A stretch of 64,000 bases of DNA from Euonymus europaeus (GCA_963580455.1 OY756964.1:23100001-23164000), one strand, 5' to 3'; positions 35,431 through 47,336 are shown, counted from the first letter of the stretch. Notes: generated from the letters alone by a model not told the origin. A program made the numbers and translations.

Positions 35431-35612
35431 GACGAAGACGAAGACTCTGTCACTTATCGAGATGAGAGCTGGAGGTGTGGGTCTGTGTAATGGGGGGAAT
35501 GGGAGATGAGAGAAGAGAGATGTGGAGAGAAGGCACGATCGATCAAGAAAGAAGGGGAATTTTTGAAAAATAAAAAAAAATGTTTCCAGGCCGTCGGATT
35601 AATCCGACGGCC
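35431..35612 (-). repeat. Right terminal inverted repeat of the MULE
   Basis: Inverse of 30869-31100. It ends in the palindrome at 35591-35610. The sequence after 35612 does not match the outer part of the left end. Confidence 0.85.
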
Positions 35613-35651
35613 CCCCTCCATTTTTGGTTAAAGAAGTTTGCCCATCATCAT

Positions 35652-35661
35652 CATAATTATA
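35652..35661. repeat. Target-site duplication CATAATTATA (left)
   Basis: Identical to 36376-36385; flanks the short element between them. Ten bases fits the 8-11 bp duplications made by Mutator-like transposases. Confidence 0.75.
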
Positions 35662-36375
35662 CAGAGTTGCTCACATGAGGGATCCCGCACCAATATGTTG
35701 GTGCGGGATCCCTCTCATGACCGTCGGATTAATCCGACGGTCACATCCTTTTAAAAAAAAAGAAAAGAAATTCACTTTTTTTGCTCTCCTTCCTTCTTCA
35801 GCTTTTTGTCTAAGCTCTCTCTCTCCTTCTTTCAGTTCTTCGTTGAAGCTCTCTCTCTCCTTCCCTTAGTTCTTTCGGTCATTCTTCGCACGCAGCTCTC
35901 TCTCTCTCCCCCCTTCTTCAGTCCTTTTTCGTGACTCTCTCTCTCCCCCCCTTCTTCAGTCCTTCTTCATGGGTCACTATTGGTCCAGATCTGTTTTTCT
36001 TTACAAAAATGAAATATATGAGCTAATACCCAAATGGGTTTAAACTGAGCCAGTACTCTTCGTCTACTTCGATTTCTGATCTACGCCTTACCCACCTCGC
36101 TCTCCTTCGATTTCGATCAGCATTCACCCACCTTGGTCCACCTCTGATTCACATGGGCGGAGCTTTCTCAAAGAAGAGATGAGATAGGTTGCTGTTGTGA
36201 GATGGAGGGGGAGGGGGAGAGAGAGAGAGAATTGAGATCCAGAAGAGAGAAGATGAATTGGGTTTTTCAAATTTTTAGATAAATTTATTTTTGATCTGAC
36301 ACTATTGAATCGAACGGCCAACAGCGAATCCCGCATAAATTAACAAAAGCGGGATCCCGCTCTTGAGCGTGGCCC
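35662..36375. mobile_element. Short non-autonomous MULE relative (714 bp)
   Basis: The left end carries a hairpin on GGGATCCCGCACCAA and then the same 20-bp palindrome (35721-35740) as the larger element. The right end has a weaker inverse: GCGGGATCCCGC near the tip and CGAACGGCC inside. Only about 12 terminal bases pair well, so the ends have short, imperfect inverted repeats with palindromic subterminal parts. The interior is CT-rich with no coding frame that I recognise. It is bracketed by the 10-bp direct repeat CATAATTATA. Probably mobilised by the transposase of the neighbour or a relative (inference). Confidence 0.75.
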
Positions 36376-36385
36376 CATAATTATA
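36376..36385. repeat. Target-site duplication CATAATTATA (right)
   Basis: Pairs with 35652-35661. Confidence 0.75.
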
Positions 36386-37107
36386 TACTCGATATATAAT
36401 TTGGCATTTAGTTCTCTTTAGTCAAACCCTACAAAATGCCCATTGTGGTTTTGGTATCACACAATAAATAATATTATTTTTTATTTTTTAACTAGTCAAA
36501 AAAGAACATATAAAAATGAATAGGTAATTAAACTTTAGTTAGTTTTATGACCAGGAGGTAAATGATCGATAAGGAACACGCTCAGTGATGTATGGCTCTC
36601 CTGTTTTTTCTATTGTTAAAAAACTAAAGTAGCTTAAAACATGTGAAAATTCTGTGGAAGGAAGCAAATTATGCAAATACCTAGCTAAGTGCTACATCTA
36701 ATTAATTAATAGACTGTAATATTTAATCATAAATTTAGCCAGCGAGTAAACAAAAATGATAACGATTCCAGTTATTTTTATTCCAAAATTATCTCAATTA
36801 TATGTGTCATTCATTTATTGAGTGTGATTTTCAATGGATCCTTTGCAATAATGTCATGATACCCAATAAATGAATATCACACACTACTGATATATTTTTG
36901 GGATGAAAAATCATTGCGATCCCTATCATTACTGGAGAGGAAATGTACACCACGTGTTAGAACCAATATTTTTTTGTGGATGGTAAAAGATAATGAAAGG
37001 GAAAGAATTAATTGTAATTTATCACCATATATATTATATGGAAAATTAAACATGCGAGACACGTACGGCTTGTTTTCTGACAGCTTTTACAATAGCGGTA
37101 AAAAATG
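36386..37107. other. Intergenic, no gene seen
   Basis: AT-rich; no domain in any frame. Confidence 0.4.
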
Positions 37108-37360
37108 TACTTCCTCCGTCCCATTTTAATTGTTCCCTTTATTTTTTTACACGGTTTAAAAAAATATTTAATTCTCTTTCAATTTGACATTTATACCCTT
37201 ATTTATAATGTACATGATTATTGAATTAATTGTTGAGTTTTTCAAGTTAAGGGTAAAATGAGAAAAAATGGAAAAAATAGCTTTCATTAATTGAAATGAG
37301 CATGCATTTTGCGACATCCCAAAAAAAATAAAAGACAATTAAAATTAAACGGAGGGAATA
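37108..37360. mobile_element. Stowaway-type MITE of a second family
   Basis: Begins TACTTCCTCCGTCCCATTTT and ends in the inverse AAATTAAACGGAGGGAATA (last bases 37342-37360), with TA at both ends. The interior is AT-rich and unlike the 2031-2332 family. Confidence 0.75.
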
Positions 37361-38325
37361 ATATAAACCTTCAAACAGGTTTCCTAGAGAACCTTAAAGC
37401 AAAATAGGTACCCGGTTGGTGGTTGGTAGAGCCTTGCTTTAGTCCATTCAATGTCCAAAAAATAACAATAACAATTCGGGTAAAGTGAAAAGTTTAACTT
37501 AAGTAGATGGTCATACATGACGATGACAAATATACATATACATATACATATAGTTTTTGGCTTGAATATCTTATGGGCAACTAGCGAAGAAGATAGGTTT
37601 GATATATATATATATATACACACACATATATCTCCTCTTCGACGTAACGCTAGTTGGCCATAGGTATATATCTTCAAGCCTTCAATGAGCAATTGACACT
37701 ACTTGCTCATAAGAGTCCCAGTTTGGCCAAGTGTTGACTCTTTGACTTTCGTTTCTGAACAGAAGTCAAGGGTTCAACAGTTCAACTAGTTCGGGTCGTA
37801 TGTGTGTGTGTCTGTATATAGACATACATTACACACTGATTTTCATCCTTCAAGACAAGTCATTGATTACTTTAGGAAGAAAAAGGTTGGATCAATTACG
37901 AAACCTATTAGGAAGAAGAATACAAACTATATATACATATATATAAACACAAGCACTTATTAGATGCAACATATAAATATAAAAATGAGATTATTCTGAT
38001 TGTTATTGGTCATCTTTAAAACTCCATGTATAGCTAAATCAAAGCTAAAAAGTATTTTAACAACCAGACCTTTGTATACGTGTCGGAAATAATTAACTAG
38101 TTCGGTCCCAAGCTGATTCGGGGGGCCCCGGAATCTTGGAAAAAGTTAAAAGAAAAATTATATGGGCATAAAAGACAAATATTCTATTCAAATGTTTTAC
38201 CTAGCTAATTAAACGGGTGGGACAGGGGTGGCACTAGGAGCGATCCCTTTGGGAGAGTTCTCGTTCAGTAAACGCCAATTAATTGCAACGGTAGTTTTTT
38301 AAGGGGACGAATAATGTATAATAAT
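37361..38325. other. Intergenic, TA microsatellites, no gene seen
   Basis: TA/CA runs near 37540 and 37604-37630, and GT-rich sequence near 37800. No gene. Confidence 0.4.
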
Positions 38326-38800
38326 GTGTATTTTTATGATGTGTTTGTATTGAAAGATGTGTTTCGATGATGTGAATGTGTATGTGGTTTGATTTTTTGT
38401 AAAAAAAATAAGACCCGATATTTATTTTTGTGTAGTTTTGTCGAGGAATGGATGACGAAATGAAAGAGTATGTTTTGTTAATGGGAAATGAGAAAAAATG
38501 TATAAGGATTTGTGTTTTGATGATGCTGTTGTATTGAAAAATGCGTTTTGATGATATCGATGAGTTTGTGATTTGAATTTTTGTGTAATAAAAATGAGAC
38601 TCAAAATTTATTTTAATGGAGAACGAAAATTCATAAGTGAATTTTTGTTGGGCATAAGAAATATATCAGAATTTGTGTTTTGTTCATATGAGTGTGATGA
38701 AAAATAATAGTATAAATTTGTTGGTTTGATTTTTAAGTAATATAGACGAGACTCAATATTAATTTTAGGATAAAATGTGTGTGAGTGTATTACGGGACCC
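38326..38800. repeat. Three diverged tandem copies of a roughly 180-bp unit
   Basis: Units starting near 38330, 38515 and 38690 share GATGATGTG...TTTGATTTTT and AATGAGACTCAATATTAATTTTA-like blocks (shortened here). A related stretch occurs at 47040-47225. Non-coding; possibly remains of a DNA element. Confidence 0.45.
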
Positions 38801-39458
38801 ACCTAAGAGTAAATATACACATCCATGGCATAATAAAATGTTATTATTGTAGCAATTTTTATTTTTTTATTTTTTGCATGGCACACTAAAATGAACTCTT
38901 TTTTTTTACCAATTCATACCCCACTAGATTAGCACCATTGCAAGTGCTCTTTTAACCTAATTGTCAATATTGAAGAAGAGCATTCGACTTCTACATGAAC
39001 GCACATTGGACTTTATACACTACTTTTAATTTTAATTAATGAACGTGCAATTAAAATAAAGTTTAGAAGCAAAAGTTGTGTTTTGTTTCTTTTTTTAGTG
39101 ACCGACAACAATGATAAACATAAAAGTTTACTTTCATGTTATTTGATAGTTAGGCCTAAACTCCGACCATCTAACATGCGTGCATAACAATTTATCACCA
39201 ACTGTATTAAATCTCAACAAATATGTCTATAATGATACTGTTCTTAGTGAAAATCGATTCAGAATCTTTTCGAATTCTTATGATTTTGACCCTAAAGAGA
39301 TTCACCATTAAATTAATTAACGCACGCAAGTGTTTATGTTTTGTTTCACACTCTCAACAAATCATTAACATTGGTTATATAATTATATATTGTAGGTTAG
39401 GTGGTAGACAAGTGTGATCAGTATTCCACCTTTGAAATGAAAGAATCTAATCGATATG
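38801..39458. other. Intergenic, no gene seen
   Basis: AT-rich; nothing recognisable. Confidence 0.35.
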
Positions 39459-39854
39459 GGGTTAATGCAACTTTTCATCATTGTGACAGTTGATGCGTTT
39501 CAAATCAGTCACTAATATTTCAACTCATTCAACTTGGATACTCAAGTTTAGATTTTGTTTTAATTTTCATCATTAGTCAAAGAATACACTGTGCGGGCAG
39601 CATATTATCTTATGTGAAAATCTCACAGGATAAAAAGCGTTAAATAGGTTGAAAGCTTGAGGGTTAATGCAGCTTTTTGTAACTGTGAAAGTTGACACAT
39701 TCCAAATAAGTTACTTATGTTTCAACTTGGATACTCAAGTTTGGATTTTATTTCAATTTTCATTCGACTTGAGTACCAAATTAAATGTGTTGAAATATCA
39801 ATGACCGATTTAGAACGTGTCAACTCTCACAATGACCAAAAGTTATATTAATCC
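39459..39854. mobile_element. Fold-back element with about 92-bp inverted repeats
   Basis: The left arm 39459-39550 matches the reverse complement of 39764-39854 (shared: TTAATGCAACTTTT / GGTCATTGTGAGAGTTGACA-type blocks) with perhaps 75-80 % identity. A third copy, 39661-39750, lies between them in the same direction as the left arm. No coding frame. Resembles a fold-back or Mutator-type MITE; no target duplication was found. Confidence 0.6.
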
Positions 39855-41806
39855 AATTAATATGCTACAAGATTCTGGTGCAAACGTCCTTGTCTTTCTT
39901 TGAAATTGAATTGAAGCTCTATCTTTTGGTTGGAAAGCCGAGTCAATCTCTATGTGCGCCTCGTGAAAAACTAGGAACCAACTTGGAGAGTTCCACGTAG
40001 TGTTGTCTGAATCGTTATTCTCGATCGATCTACAGCTTTTTCTTATGTAATAAATCTTTTAATTATACTCATCGTGATGACCCACCATTTTCAAATTTGA
40101 TCAAAAAAATTAAAAAAGAAGAAGAATAAGAAAAAAGAATAGTTTCACGGTTTCACCCATATAATTTTCAAAAAAAGGAAATGTGAACGACTGTCTCATC
40201 GCCTATCTACTAACAGAGAAGTTAGGATGAAAGAGGAGAGTGGGGGTAGGTATTGATAGAGTAGTCATTTTAACTAACAGATTCAATTAACCAAATAAAC
40301 CGCCGATGTTTCAAGAACCGACACATGCCCTATTTTCATTATGAGTACTTTCAATATAAAGCCACCCATGATTTAGGCCGTCAATTTGGTCTGGAAATTA
40401 ACAGTGTCACAGTCCTCACTCTTTCTGCAACCTTTCCTCTTTCTTTTGAAAAAATGTTAAAATTATATCTTATGTACTAAGCAATTGAAGGTTATACAAT
40501 GAATTTATCCATAAGGATGCTCTTGTTGATAGAGCACATAAATATGTTGGATTTAAATTTTTTGATTTGTTTTACTATCAATCGATTCAGATTTATACAT
40601 TTGAAGATTTATCTGATTGATCTTAATTGAACCAAAACACTGAACAAGTAACGACAAGTGACTTTGTCTTCTCATTGTCACGAACCGAACGACACCACGT
40701 AACAATCACAAGAGCAGATCCTCATGAACCAAACACGAACATGAGCTCGGATACCGGATGTCTTCTGCTGTGTGACCTTGTTCTTGGAACTCAAAGTTCG
40801 GTGGAAGAGTAGCTGCCTAGGGTTACGTTTCAGTTTCTTAAGTGTAGAAAAAACGTGTAAAACCTAGAGTGCTTTGAGTTCTTTATATAGAGGCATAACA
40901 AAAACCCTTAGCAAATATAGTTTGACTTAATACTGAAAAGAAAATTCCGAATAACATAATAAACTTAATTTCTTCTTTTGGTAAACAATTCACTCCATTA
41001 AAGAATTGTAATGACCTGAAAATATATTTCCAACAAAATATTAAATGCTTATTAACTTCCCATGTTAAGAAAAATCGATACCTGATTTATAAATTAAATT
41101 ACTGACAATTTAATTCATAAATCAGAGATCTCGAGACTTATTCTTAACTTATTTAATAATGTGTTGGATAATTAAATTCACCAGCAGAGTTTGACATGAT
41201 CAAAACATATAATTTATAAGTTTTCTCGAGGGGTATCATCAATCCATAAACCGAGCTAGACATGGTTTCCTTCAACAACCAATATTTTGGATCAATGTAA
41301 TGTTATTGTCCAACTCACAAAGTTTATTGACCCATAACTGAGTCTGACTCATTCATGACTCAAAATAATATTCAGCCCATGATTGTTCATAGTATTTATA
41401 TCGGGATTAAGAGTATAATTACTCATAATAATTACAAGGCATTTGTTTTTATATATAGTCAATATAAAAACACTTTCCTTAATTTGGTTCATTTCAATAC
41501 ACATAAGTGTACTGGCATATGCAGTATGAACTATATCATTCTCATAGTCGAGATAAATGTATTTAATCATGTACCTACAACCGTAACAATGACTTTTCGA
41601 ATTTCATCTTAGGTTGTAAATTATAGAACTTATATTACACAAAAACGCTGATATTCATATGATTTATGAAAAAATATTCAATTGGAGAAGAAGAAATTAA
41701 CATGTCTTTTTTCTAGCTACATAACATAAATATATCTTAAGGAACATAAGAACATGGAACATAAAATGGTTCATCCTCTCTCTATGTATATGTCAAAGTA
41801 GCTATG

Positions 41807-41839
<33 letters not shown>

Positions 41840-42591
41840 AACACACTGACACACACATATATGATCACGTAACCAAAGAAGTAATAAAGAGAGGGATATG
41901 CAAGTTGGAGGGGAAGATGACGATGGTGCAACTTGGCTTGGATGCTTTCTTTAATTAGCTAGCTGGCTGTTTTGGCTTTAGTTTGCAGAGAACGACGCAA
42001 GCAATAACAATTCAAAGGCATTCAAGTATCAAGGCCAGCATTCATGCATGCACCAGACCATAAACGTAACATTTATACACAATGGTCCTGAGTTGAAATT
42101 TGTGACCCCGTCAGTGTCTCTACTAGCACTCTCAAGTCTCAAAGTAATATATATATATATATACATATATATTACTTGGTCTTGAATGGATTATTACAAA
42201 ATATCTTACTTGGTCTGGAATGGATAAGAGAGCTAATGCTAGAAAGACGTAAGAAAGAATATATATTTATAATTAAGGGTCTGGACGCCTGGGAACTGAA
42301 ACTTTAATTGACGTACATGTTGGTGTTGCACCATCCATCTCCATCATCCATACAGCTTGGAACTTCCTCAGTGCATTGAGAACAGAGAGATTCCTGAATG
42401 GGCCATTTATTAATTCAATTAGATTGGGTTTCAAAATTGCCCAACTAATTAATTGATAACAAAAATATGACACGCGTAACCTGCATATCAAAATACTTGT
42501 TGTATGAAAACTGTTTTAAAGCCCAATAGACTTTAAATGGTTTTTCGGCCCATTGTTTAATTTAGATTCAGGCTAAATGCCCTAAAATCAC
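39855..42591. other. Intergenic with probable old retroelement sequence
   Basis: No intact gene. The stretch 40620-41600 has longer non-AT-rich parts and, on the minus strand, a CTCTATATAAAG TATA motif near 40890, which could belong to a decayed LTR; I cannot define its ends. TA/CA microsatellites lie at 41807-41846 and 42147-42170. The frame at 42273-42491 (minus) has no domain. Confidence 0.3.
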
Positions 42592-43360
42592 TGACTCTCG
42601 ATAGAAATGAAATCCCACATTGAAAGATTGTGAGATTTCAATCTTTTAAAAGGAATATTGTTATCTCCTCTCTCACACATCAAGCTTTTTTCTTGGGCTC
42701 AAGAATCATTAAGTGAGATCACTCAAGTATAAATAAAATCGTGCGAGTCCGATGTATGCTAGAAAATTGGTAAATTCAAAGCATAAACTCTTTTTTTTTT
42801 GATAAATGAGATTCATTTTATCAAGGTTAATTGAAAGGCACAAAGCCACCATGCTAGAGTACAATTAATCTGAAACCAAATCACCACCCAAGAGAGCAAG
42901 AGAAAAAGGAAACAAAACTACCACCAAGACTCTTGGGTAGAGAGACAAGACTACCTAGCAAATGAACATACCCAAACCAGAGAAAAGGGCAAGGAAACAA
43001 ATCCACCAAAGCCATCAAAGCGGAAACTATTGTTGATTTGAACAAGCTTGAATTAACAACATATATGGCATCAGAGCGACCTCTACCTGACAACTTGTTG
43101 GGTCTGACATAACCTAGCCCATAAGTGTGAGGGAGTGTTAGCAATGGAATCTCAAATCAAAAGATTGTGGGATTCAAATCTTGTTTATATTATAAAGAAC
43201 AATGTCCCCCTCTCACACGTCAATGTCTTTTCCTCGGGTCCAAGAACCATTAAGTGAGACGGACCAAGGAATAGCAAAGTCATACGGATCTTATGCATTT
43301 ACGGGAATAAAAAATCCACATCGAACAATATTATTAATTTGAGTGAGGTTGGTATTAACA
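42592..43360. mobile_element. TRIM retrotransposon with a LINE tail inserted in its left LTR
   Basis: Two diverged direct repeats, 42592-43061 and 43136-43360, share CTCTCACAC, TCAAGAATCATTAAGTGAGA-like and ATTAACA-type blocks. Just after the left repeat is TGGCATCAGAGC (43066-43077), one base from the tRNA-Met primer-binding site TGGTATCAGAGC. Just before the right repeat is a purine run GTGTGAGGGAG. The internal region is only about 75 bp, so this is a terminal-repeat retrotransposon in miniature. The left LTR is longer because 42791-43014 is foreign (next entry). The right LTR begins TGTTAG and ends AACA. No clean 5-bp target duplication is visible. Confidence 0.65.
42791..43014 (-). mobile_element. 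5'-truncated LINE 3' tail
   Basis: On the minus strand it ends ATGAATCTCATTTATC followed by A10, like plant LINE 3' ends; the 3' end of the LINE relic near 58900 has a similar layout. It interrupts the TRIM LTR. The flanks TCAAAGCATAAACTC (42776-42790) and TCAAAGCGGAAACT (from 43015) look like a decayed target-site duplication. Confidence 0.55.
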
Positions 43361-44428
43361 ATAGGTCCCTTCATCCCCATGCAAACACATATGGGCTCAA
43401 CTCAGTTTCAAACGAAACCTCGTGTTGATGTCCAATCTCCATTAATCCGGAGTAGTTGAAACTTCAAAGCAAATGATTGTATCAGGCTTTTGGCACCATG
43501 TCTTTTCCTTGGTTAAGACAAAGCCCAACTTGCTTGCTTGCCTTTCAGGCTCAGACTTATACTTAAAAAAATGGACCGTATCTTAATCGTAGTCAAGTTT
43601 GGGAGAGATTGATCCACTGGTAGATCTTAACACTGCCAATACCTATAGTCATGGTTGTCACACACAGATACATTCATACATGCATGTATGTTAAAGCACG
43701 TGTATTTGGTGCTCTCTTTGTTTTTTTGGTCATGGGGTAGTTGTGTGGACCGAAATCAATCAGTGAGAGAGTGATATGAATTCTACTAGTAAGGACAAGA
43801 AGCAGCTTATCACAATTCACATGCACATTGACAATGTGTGTGAATAATATGTATAGCTAGAAACTTCAAATTAAGTAGCGAATTTGATGAGCTCAAGTAA
43901 TTAATAGTCATGGAATTTTGGATCGGCATTCTTTGTTTTTGTCACCATCGGTAATAAAACCAGCTCATGCAAAACTCCAACGCGTGGCCTCCTTTTTTTC
44001 TTTTCTTCTTCCCCTCCATAATACACGGACAAGTTTTTTTGCACATGCTTGCCGTGTGCGCTAACAATAATCTCTAGATGAGAAGAGGAGAGACTATCAG
44101 TGTACTTTATTACTGTAGATTAAAAATAGATAGGGAAAATATATACTTATTACAAAATTCACAAAATGTATGCACTAGTTCTCCTTTAAACCCTCTCTAG
44201 ATACCACCTTTGACATTGATTTTATATATACAAAAATCTTTGGAACAAGAAAGTGATCAAATTGACATTTTAGTATGAATTTCAGACAAAATACTTGTCC
44301 CGTAGATGTTGGAGATGTGCAATGAATATGCGAATCAAATTGACCTAATTTCCATCTAAATATTTACCCTGACAACTTACATTAATTACGATGAGATCCT
44401 TGAAATCGGTAAAATCAAAGGAGGATTT
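43361..44428. other. Intergenic, no gene seen
   Basis: Contains a possible AT-rich distal promoter of the small gene at 44.7 kb. No domain in any frame. Confidence 0.35.
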
Positions 44429-44566
44429 TGGGCTTTGTAGAAGAGTGATCTTTTGGGCCCAGTGTAGACTATGCGTAGAAATGTTTTCATTTCGATGAAT
44501 GACCGGAAAAGGCGGTAAGCAAGTAATAAATAAAGCGTTAGGATGGCTTTGCCATAACGGCACGTG
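44429..44566 (+). promoter_or_regulatory. Promoter motifs: two TGGGC elements and a G-box/ABRE
   Basis: TGGGCT at 44429, TGGGCCC at 44454 and CACGTGTC (G-box and ABRE core) at 44561-44568, followed by five CTCTCTC units and a CT-rich leader up to the ATG at 44712. Suggests broad expression with possible ABA or light input (inference). Confidence 0.5.
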
Positions 44567-44711
44567 TCCAATCTTATCCGTTGCAACTTTTTTCCTCTCT
44601 CCTCTCTCCTCTCTCCTCTCTCCTCTCTCCCTTCAAATAGTGAACAACCTCCTCTTTCTTCTCTCCAAAACCAAAAGCGGTCTACACTTCTCTCTCTCTC
44701 TCTCTCTCAAA

Positions 44712-45083
44712 ATGGCTACCAATCTCCTTACCTTCAGACCCGCCGTGATCCAAGCCTCTGCCCACTCCAAAACCGACTCGAGTCGCCAGAAAGCTACTCC
44801 CAACAACTGGTGGACTCCGATCTTCGGCTGGTCCTCCGAACCTGATTACATTGACAGCGGGATCAAAGAGGATCACCCAGACAAGAAGCGAAGGAGGGCC
44901 TCGGAGTCGGACCTAGATCCCAGATCATCCAGATCCCGGTTTTCCCCGGGCTGCTTCACGGAGGAGAAGGCCAGGCAGCTCCGGATGATGATTATGGACG
45001 CCGAAACACATAACAACGCCATGTACCACTCCGCGATCGCCTCCAGACTCGCCTCTGATTTCGGTCAGCGCTCCGATCCGTAA
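44712..45083 (+). CDS. Small plant-specific protein of unknown function
   Basis: Single-exon frame of 123 residues starting at the ATG at 44712, after a CT-rich leader; the frame is open further upstream but that part is leader. Visible features: a WWTPIFGWSSEPDYID block (48-63), a basic and acidic middle (DKKRRRASESDLD, a possible nuclear signal) and a conserved C-terminal block with FTEEKARQLRMM and MYHSAIASRLASDF. The C-terminal block is the signature of a small plant protein family that I recall as uncharacterised (for example near At1g52720/At3g15630). No signal peptide, membrane segment or known domain. Function unknown; the ABRE-like promoter motif hints at stress or hormone regulation. 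Confidence 0.8.
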   Translation: MATNLLTFRPAVIQASAHSKTDSSRQKATPNNWWTPIFGWSSEPDYIDSGIKEDHPDKKRRRASESDLDPRSSRSRFSPGCFTEEKARQLRMMIMDAETHNNAMYHSAIASRLASDFGQRSDP

Positions 45084-47336
45084 ACTCATCGAGGCTAAAT
45101 CTGAAAATTTTACAAGTATAATTCTGGTTGGTTTAGTTGTAATTAAGATGCAAATTAAGTAGTGGTAGTTTGGTGTTGATGAATGTTAATTCTTGATGAT
45201 GTAATAATGTAAAGGATGAGAGATCGATGATTAAGATGTGCTAAGAATATGATTTAGCGCTAATCACACTCCAAAACATGATGTGACGTGCAGCAAGTGG
45301 ATGAATAACAATTGTATTATTAAGCATGATCATCATTACTACCGAGGCAGTAGTAGATGAAAAGATTAAGTAATGCCGTCCTTACAGCTAGGATCCGTGA
45401 TTAGTGATTGCGAACCTTGAGGAATATGCCTATCCAGCATCGTACATATTGGATCTTCAAACTAGAGTGTTTAGGATTATAGGAAATATACTTAGATCTT
45501 CTAATTCTAATTTGTCGAATACATTCATGCCTTTGGTTGGACGTGAATGAACTTATAAACTCTATTCAATTGATCAATAATTATATAACGAAAAAAAATC
45601 TCACAAATAAAAGATCTCATGTAGTGACGGTATCAAAAATTTAAATCGCTCTGGACTGAACTCAAAATTTTACAATAGACAAATTCAAAGGTGAAGCCAG
45701 ATGGCCTAGGGTTGGTGGGGGGTTTGGGGGCAACGTCCCCAAAAAATTTTTGGGGTCTTTTATTGAAAAATTATTTAATTTTTTTGGATCCTTAGATGTA
45801 AGCAATGTATTGTAAAAGAATTTGAGAGATAATATTAGGAAAAAATTATATTAATGAAGAACTAATCAAAATGTCTTGATAAGAGTGTAAATAATGCAAA
45901 AAAAGAAAAGAAAAAAGATAATCAATCGGTTAAAGTTGTTACTAATTTCATACTACAATAACATATAAAAACTACATAGTAAACCCAAGTTGAGCTTGAC
46001 TATATTAATTGGGCATTTGGGCTTTGGACAACATTTCATATTTGGGCTATCTATGACTAAATATAAAAAATAAAATAAAAATATCAAAATTTCATCCGGG
46101 CTGTAGCCCCGGGCCTAATTCTATAAATGGGGCTCGCTTTAAAAATTAAAGATGACTCTAATTGGTTGAGGCTTCATATTTCTCAAGTTATTTTTTTTTC
46201 CTCAATGAAGTCTAAATAGCTTTGGTCAACCACAAAATTATTATATATTTTTTTTAAAAAAGGTCTTGAGCTGCGGCTCGTATCGCCTCACCCTAGGGAC
46301 GTCGCTCAGCTCATGAGTAGCAAAAATACAGGTAGTAAGCCATCAAAAAATTCTTATACAATTGAGCAAGCCAATGCGCCATTCCGTGGTCAACACAAAG
46401 AAAATAAAAAAACGTTAAATATTTTTAAGACTGTGTATTCCTAAATATTTTTAGTGAGTGAGAGCCATGATTTTAATTTTTTAAATTTGAAATTGGAGCC
46501 AAATCTTGTGGCTATAATAACTGCCACATATGCTATGGATGATTTAAGGATATTTTTCTTAGGGATATCTAGTACCACTGCAAAGAAAACAACTGAAACG
46601 AAGAATGATCAAACTATGCTATTTGACAATTGTTGGAATTAACTAGTCCAATAGTGATGGAAGAGTGAGATTTTGATTGTTTCTTGAAATCCGCTCTCCA
46701 AGCATATTTGTAAATTCCGTGGTACTGTCTTACCTTATGCAATAATGTCATTTCTAAACTAATCTCAGAATTCAGACATGATATTACATAAATGTGAACC
46801 AAAAAAAATGAAAATTTTAGTAATTTTTTTTATAGAAAGAGAACAAAATCTCCACTTAGCAAACAAAACCCGCCCCAGAGAAAATAAAAGTTTGGCTGCT
46901 AGTGAAGATTGACATAACGTAAACACAACGATGAGCAAATACAATGGTGAAATGGATAATTGTGTGAGAATAATATATATAAATTTATGTTTTATTAATG
47001 TGACTATATAGAGAAACACATTTTACTGATGTTTCTGATGACGTAGTTTGATTTTTTGGATAATAAATATGAGAAGTTAATCCATTTTATTGGAAACAAT
47101 AGAGAGACAACAATATCATTGATTAAAAAAAAAACGTGGATAATAAAATATATTAAAATATATATTTTCGGCTTGATTTTTTTGCTAATAAAATTAAAAT
47201 CCAATATTAATTTTAAGGGCTCGATAGAGTGTCAACACCACTACAGTTGCTAAACATATGGAAGGCAAAAGGCAAATGTGTAATCTAATCGGACGGTCCA
47301 GTTTACTGCGTCATATCAAAGCCAAGATTACTCCCA
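45084..47336. other. Intergenic, no gene seen
   Basis: AT-rich. 45690-46330 contains a more G/C-rich degenerate stretch (GGCTGTAGCCCCGGGCCTAA and similar) that looks like an old repeat. 47040-47225 resembles the 38.3-38.8 kb repeat. The frame at 46454-46642 shows no domain. Confidence 0.35.

Larger units (their letters stand above)
30813..35612. mobile_element. Mutator-like element (MULE) with FAR1-type transposase and captured CCT4 fragment
   Basis: Inverted repeats at 30869-31100 and 35431-35612 match nearly base for base over most of about 180 bp; the left arm has an extra 40-bp or so segment. Each arm starts with the 20-bp palindrome CCGTCGGATTAATCCGACGG. The left end also carries an outer hairpin (30830-30861) around GGATCCCGCAC, which is missing on the right, so the right tip is truncated or replaced and no target duplication can be read. 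Between the arms lie a two-exon transposase gene (minus strand), a CCT4 gene fragment (plus strand) and two tandem-repeat blocks. Long inverted repeats plus a MULE/FAR1 transposase define a Mutator-superfamily DNA transposon. Confidence 0.85.

Noticed and set aside
35202..35453. Serine-rich protein upstream of the transposase
   Set aside because: It overlaps the right inverted repeat and leader of the element; the composition follows the CT-rich repeat.
40620..41600. LTR retrotransposon
   Set aside because: A TATA-like motif and unusual composition are present, but no paired LTRs, primer site or coding domains could be shown.
46454..46642. Short protein gene
   Set aside because: No domain, AT-rich, no promoter or homologous motif.
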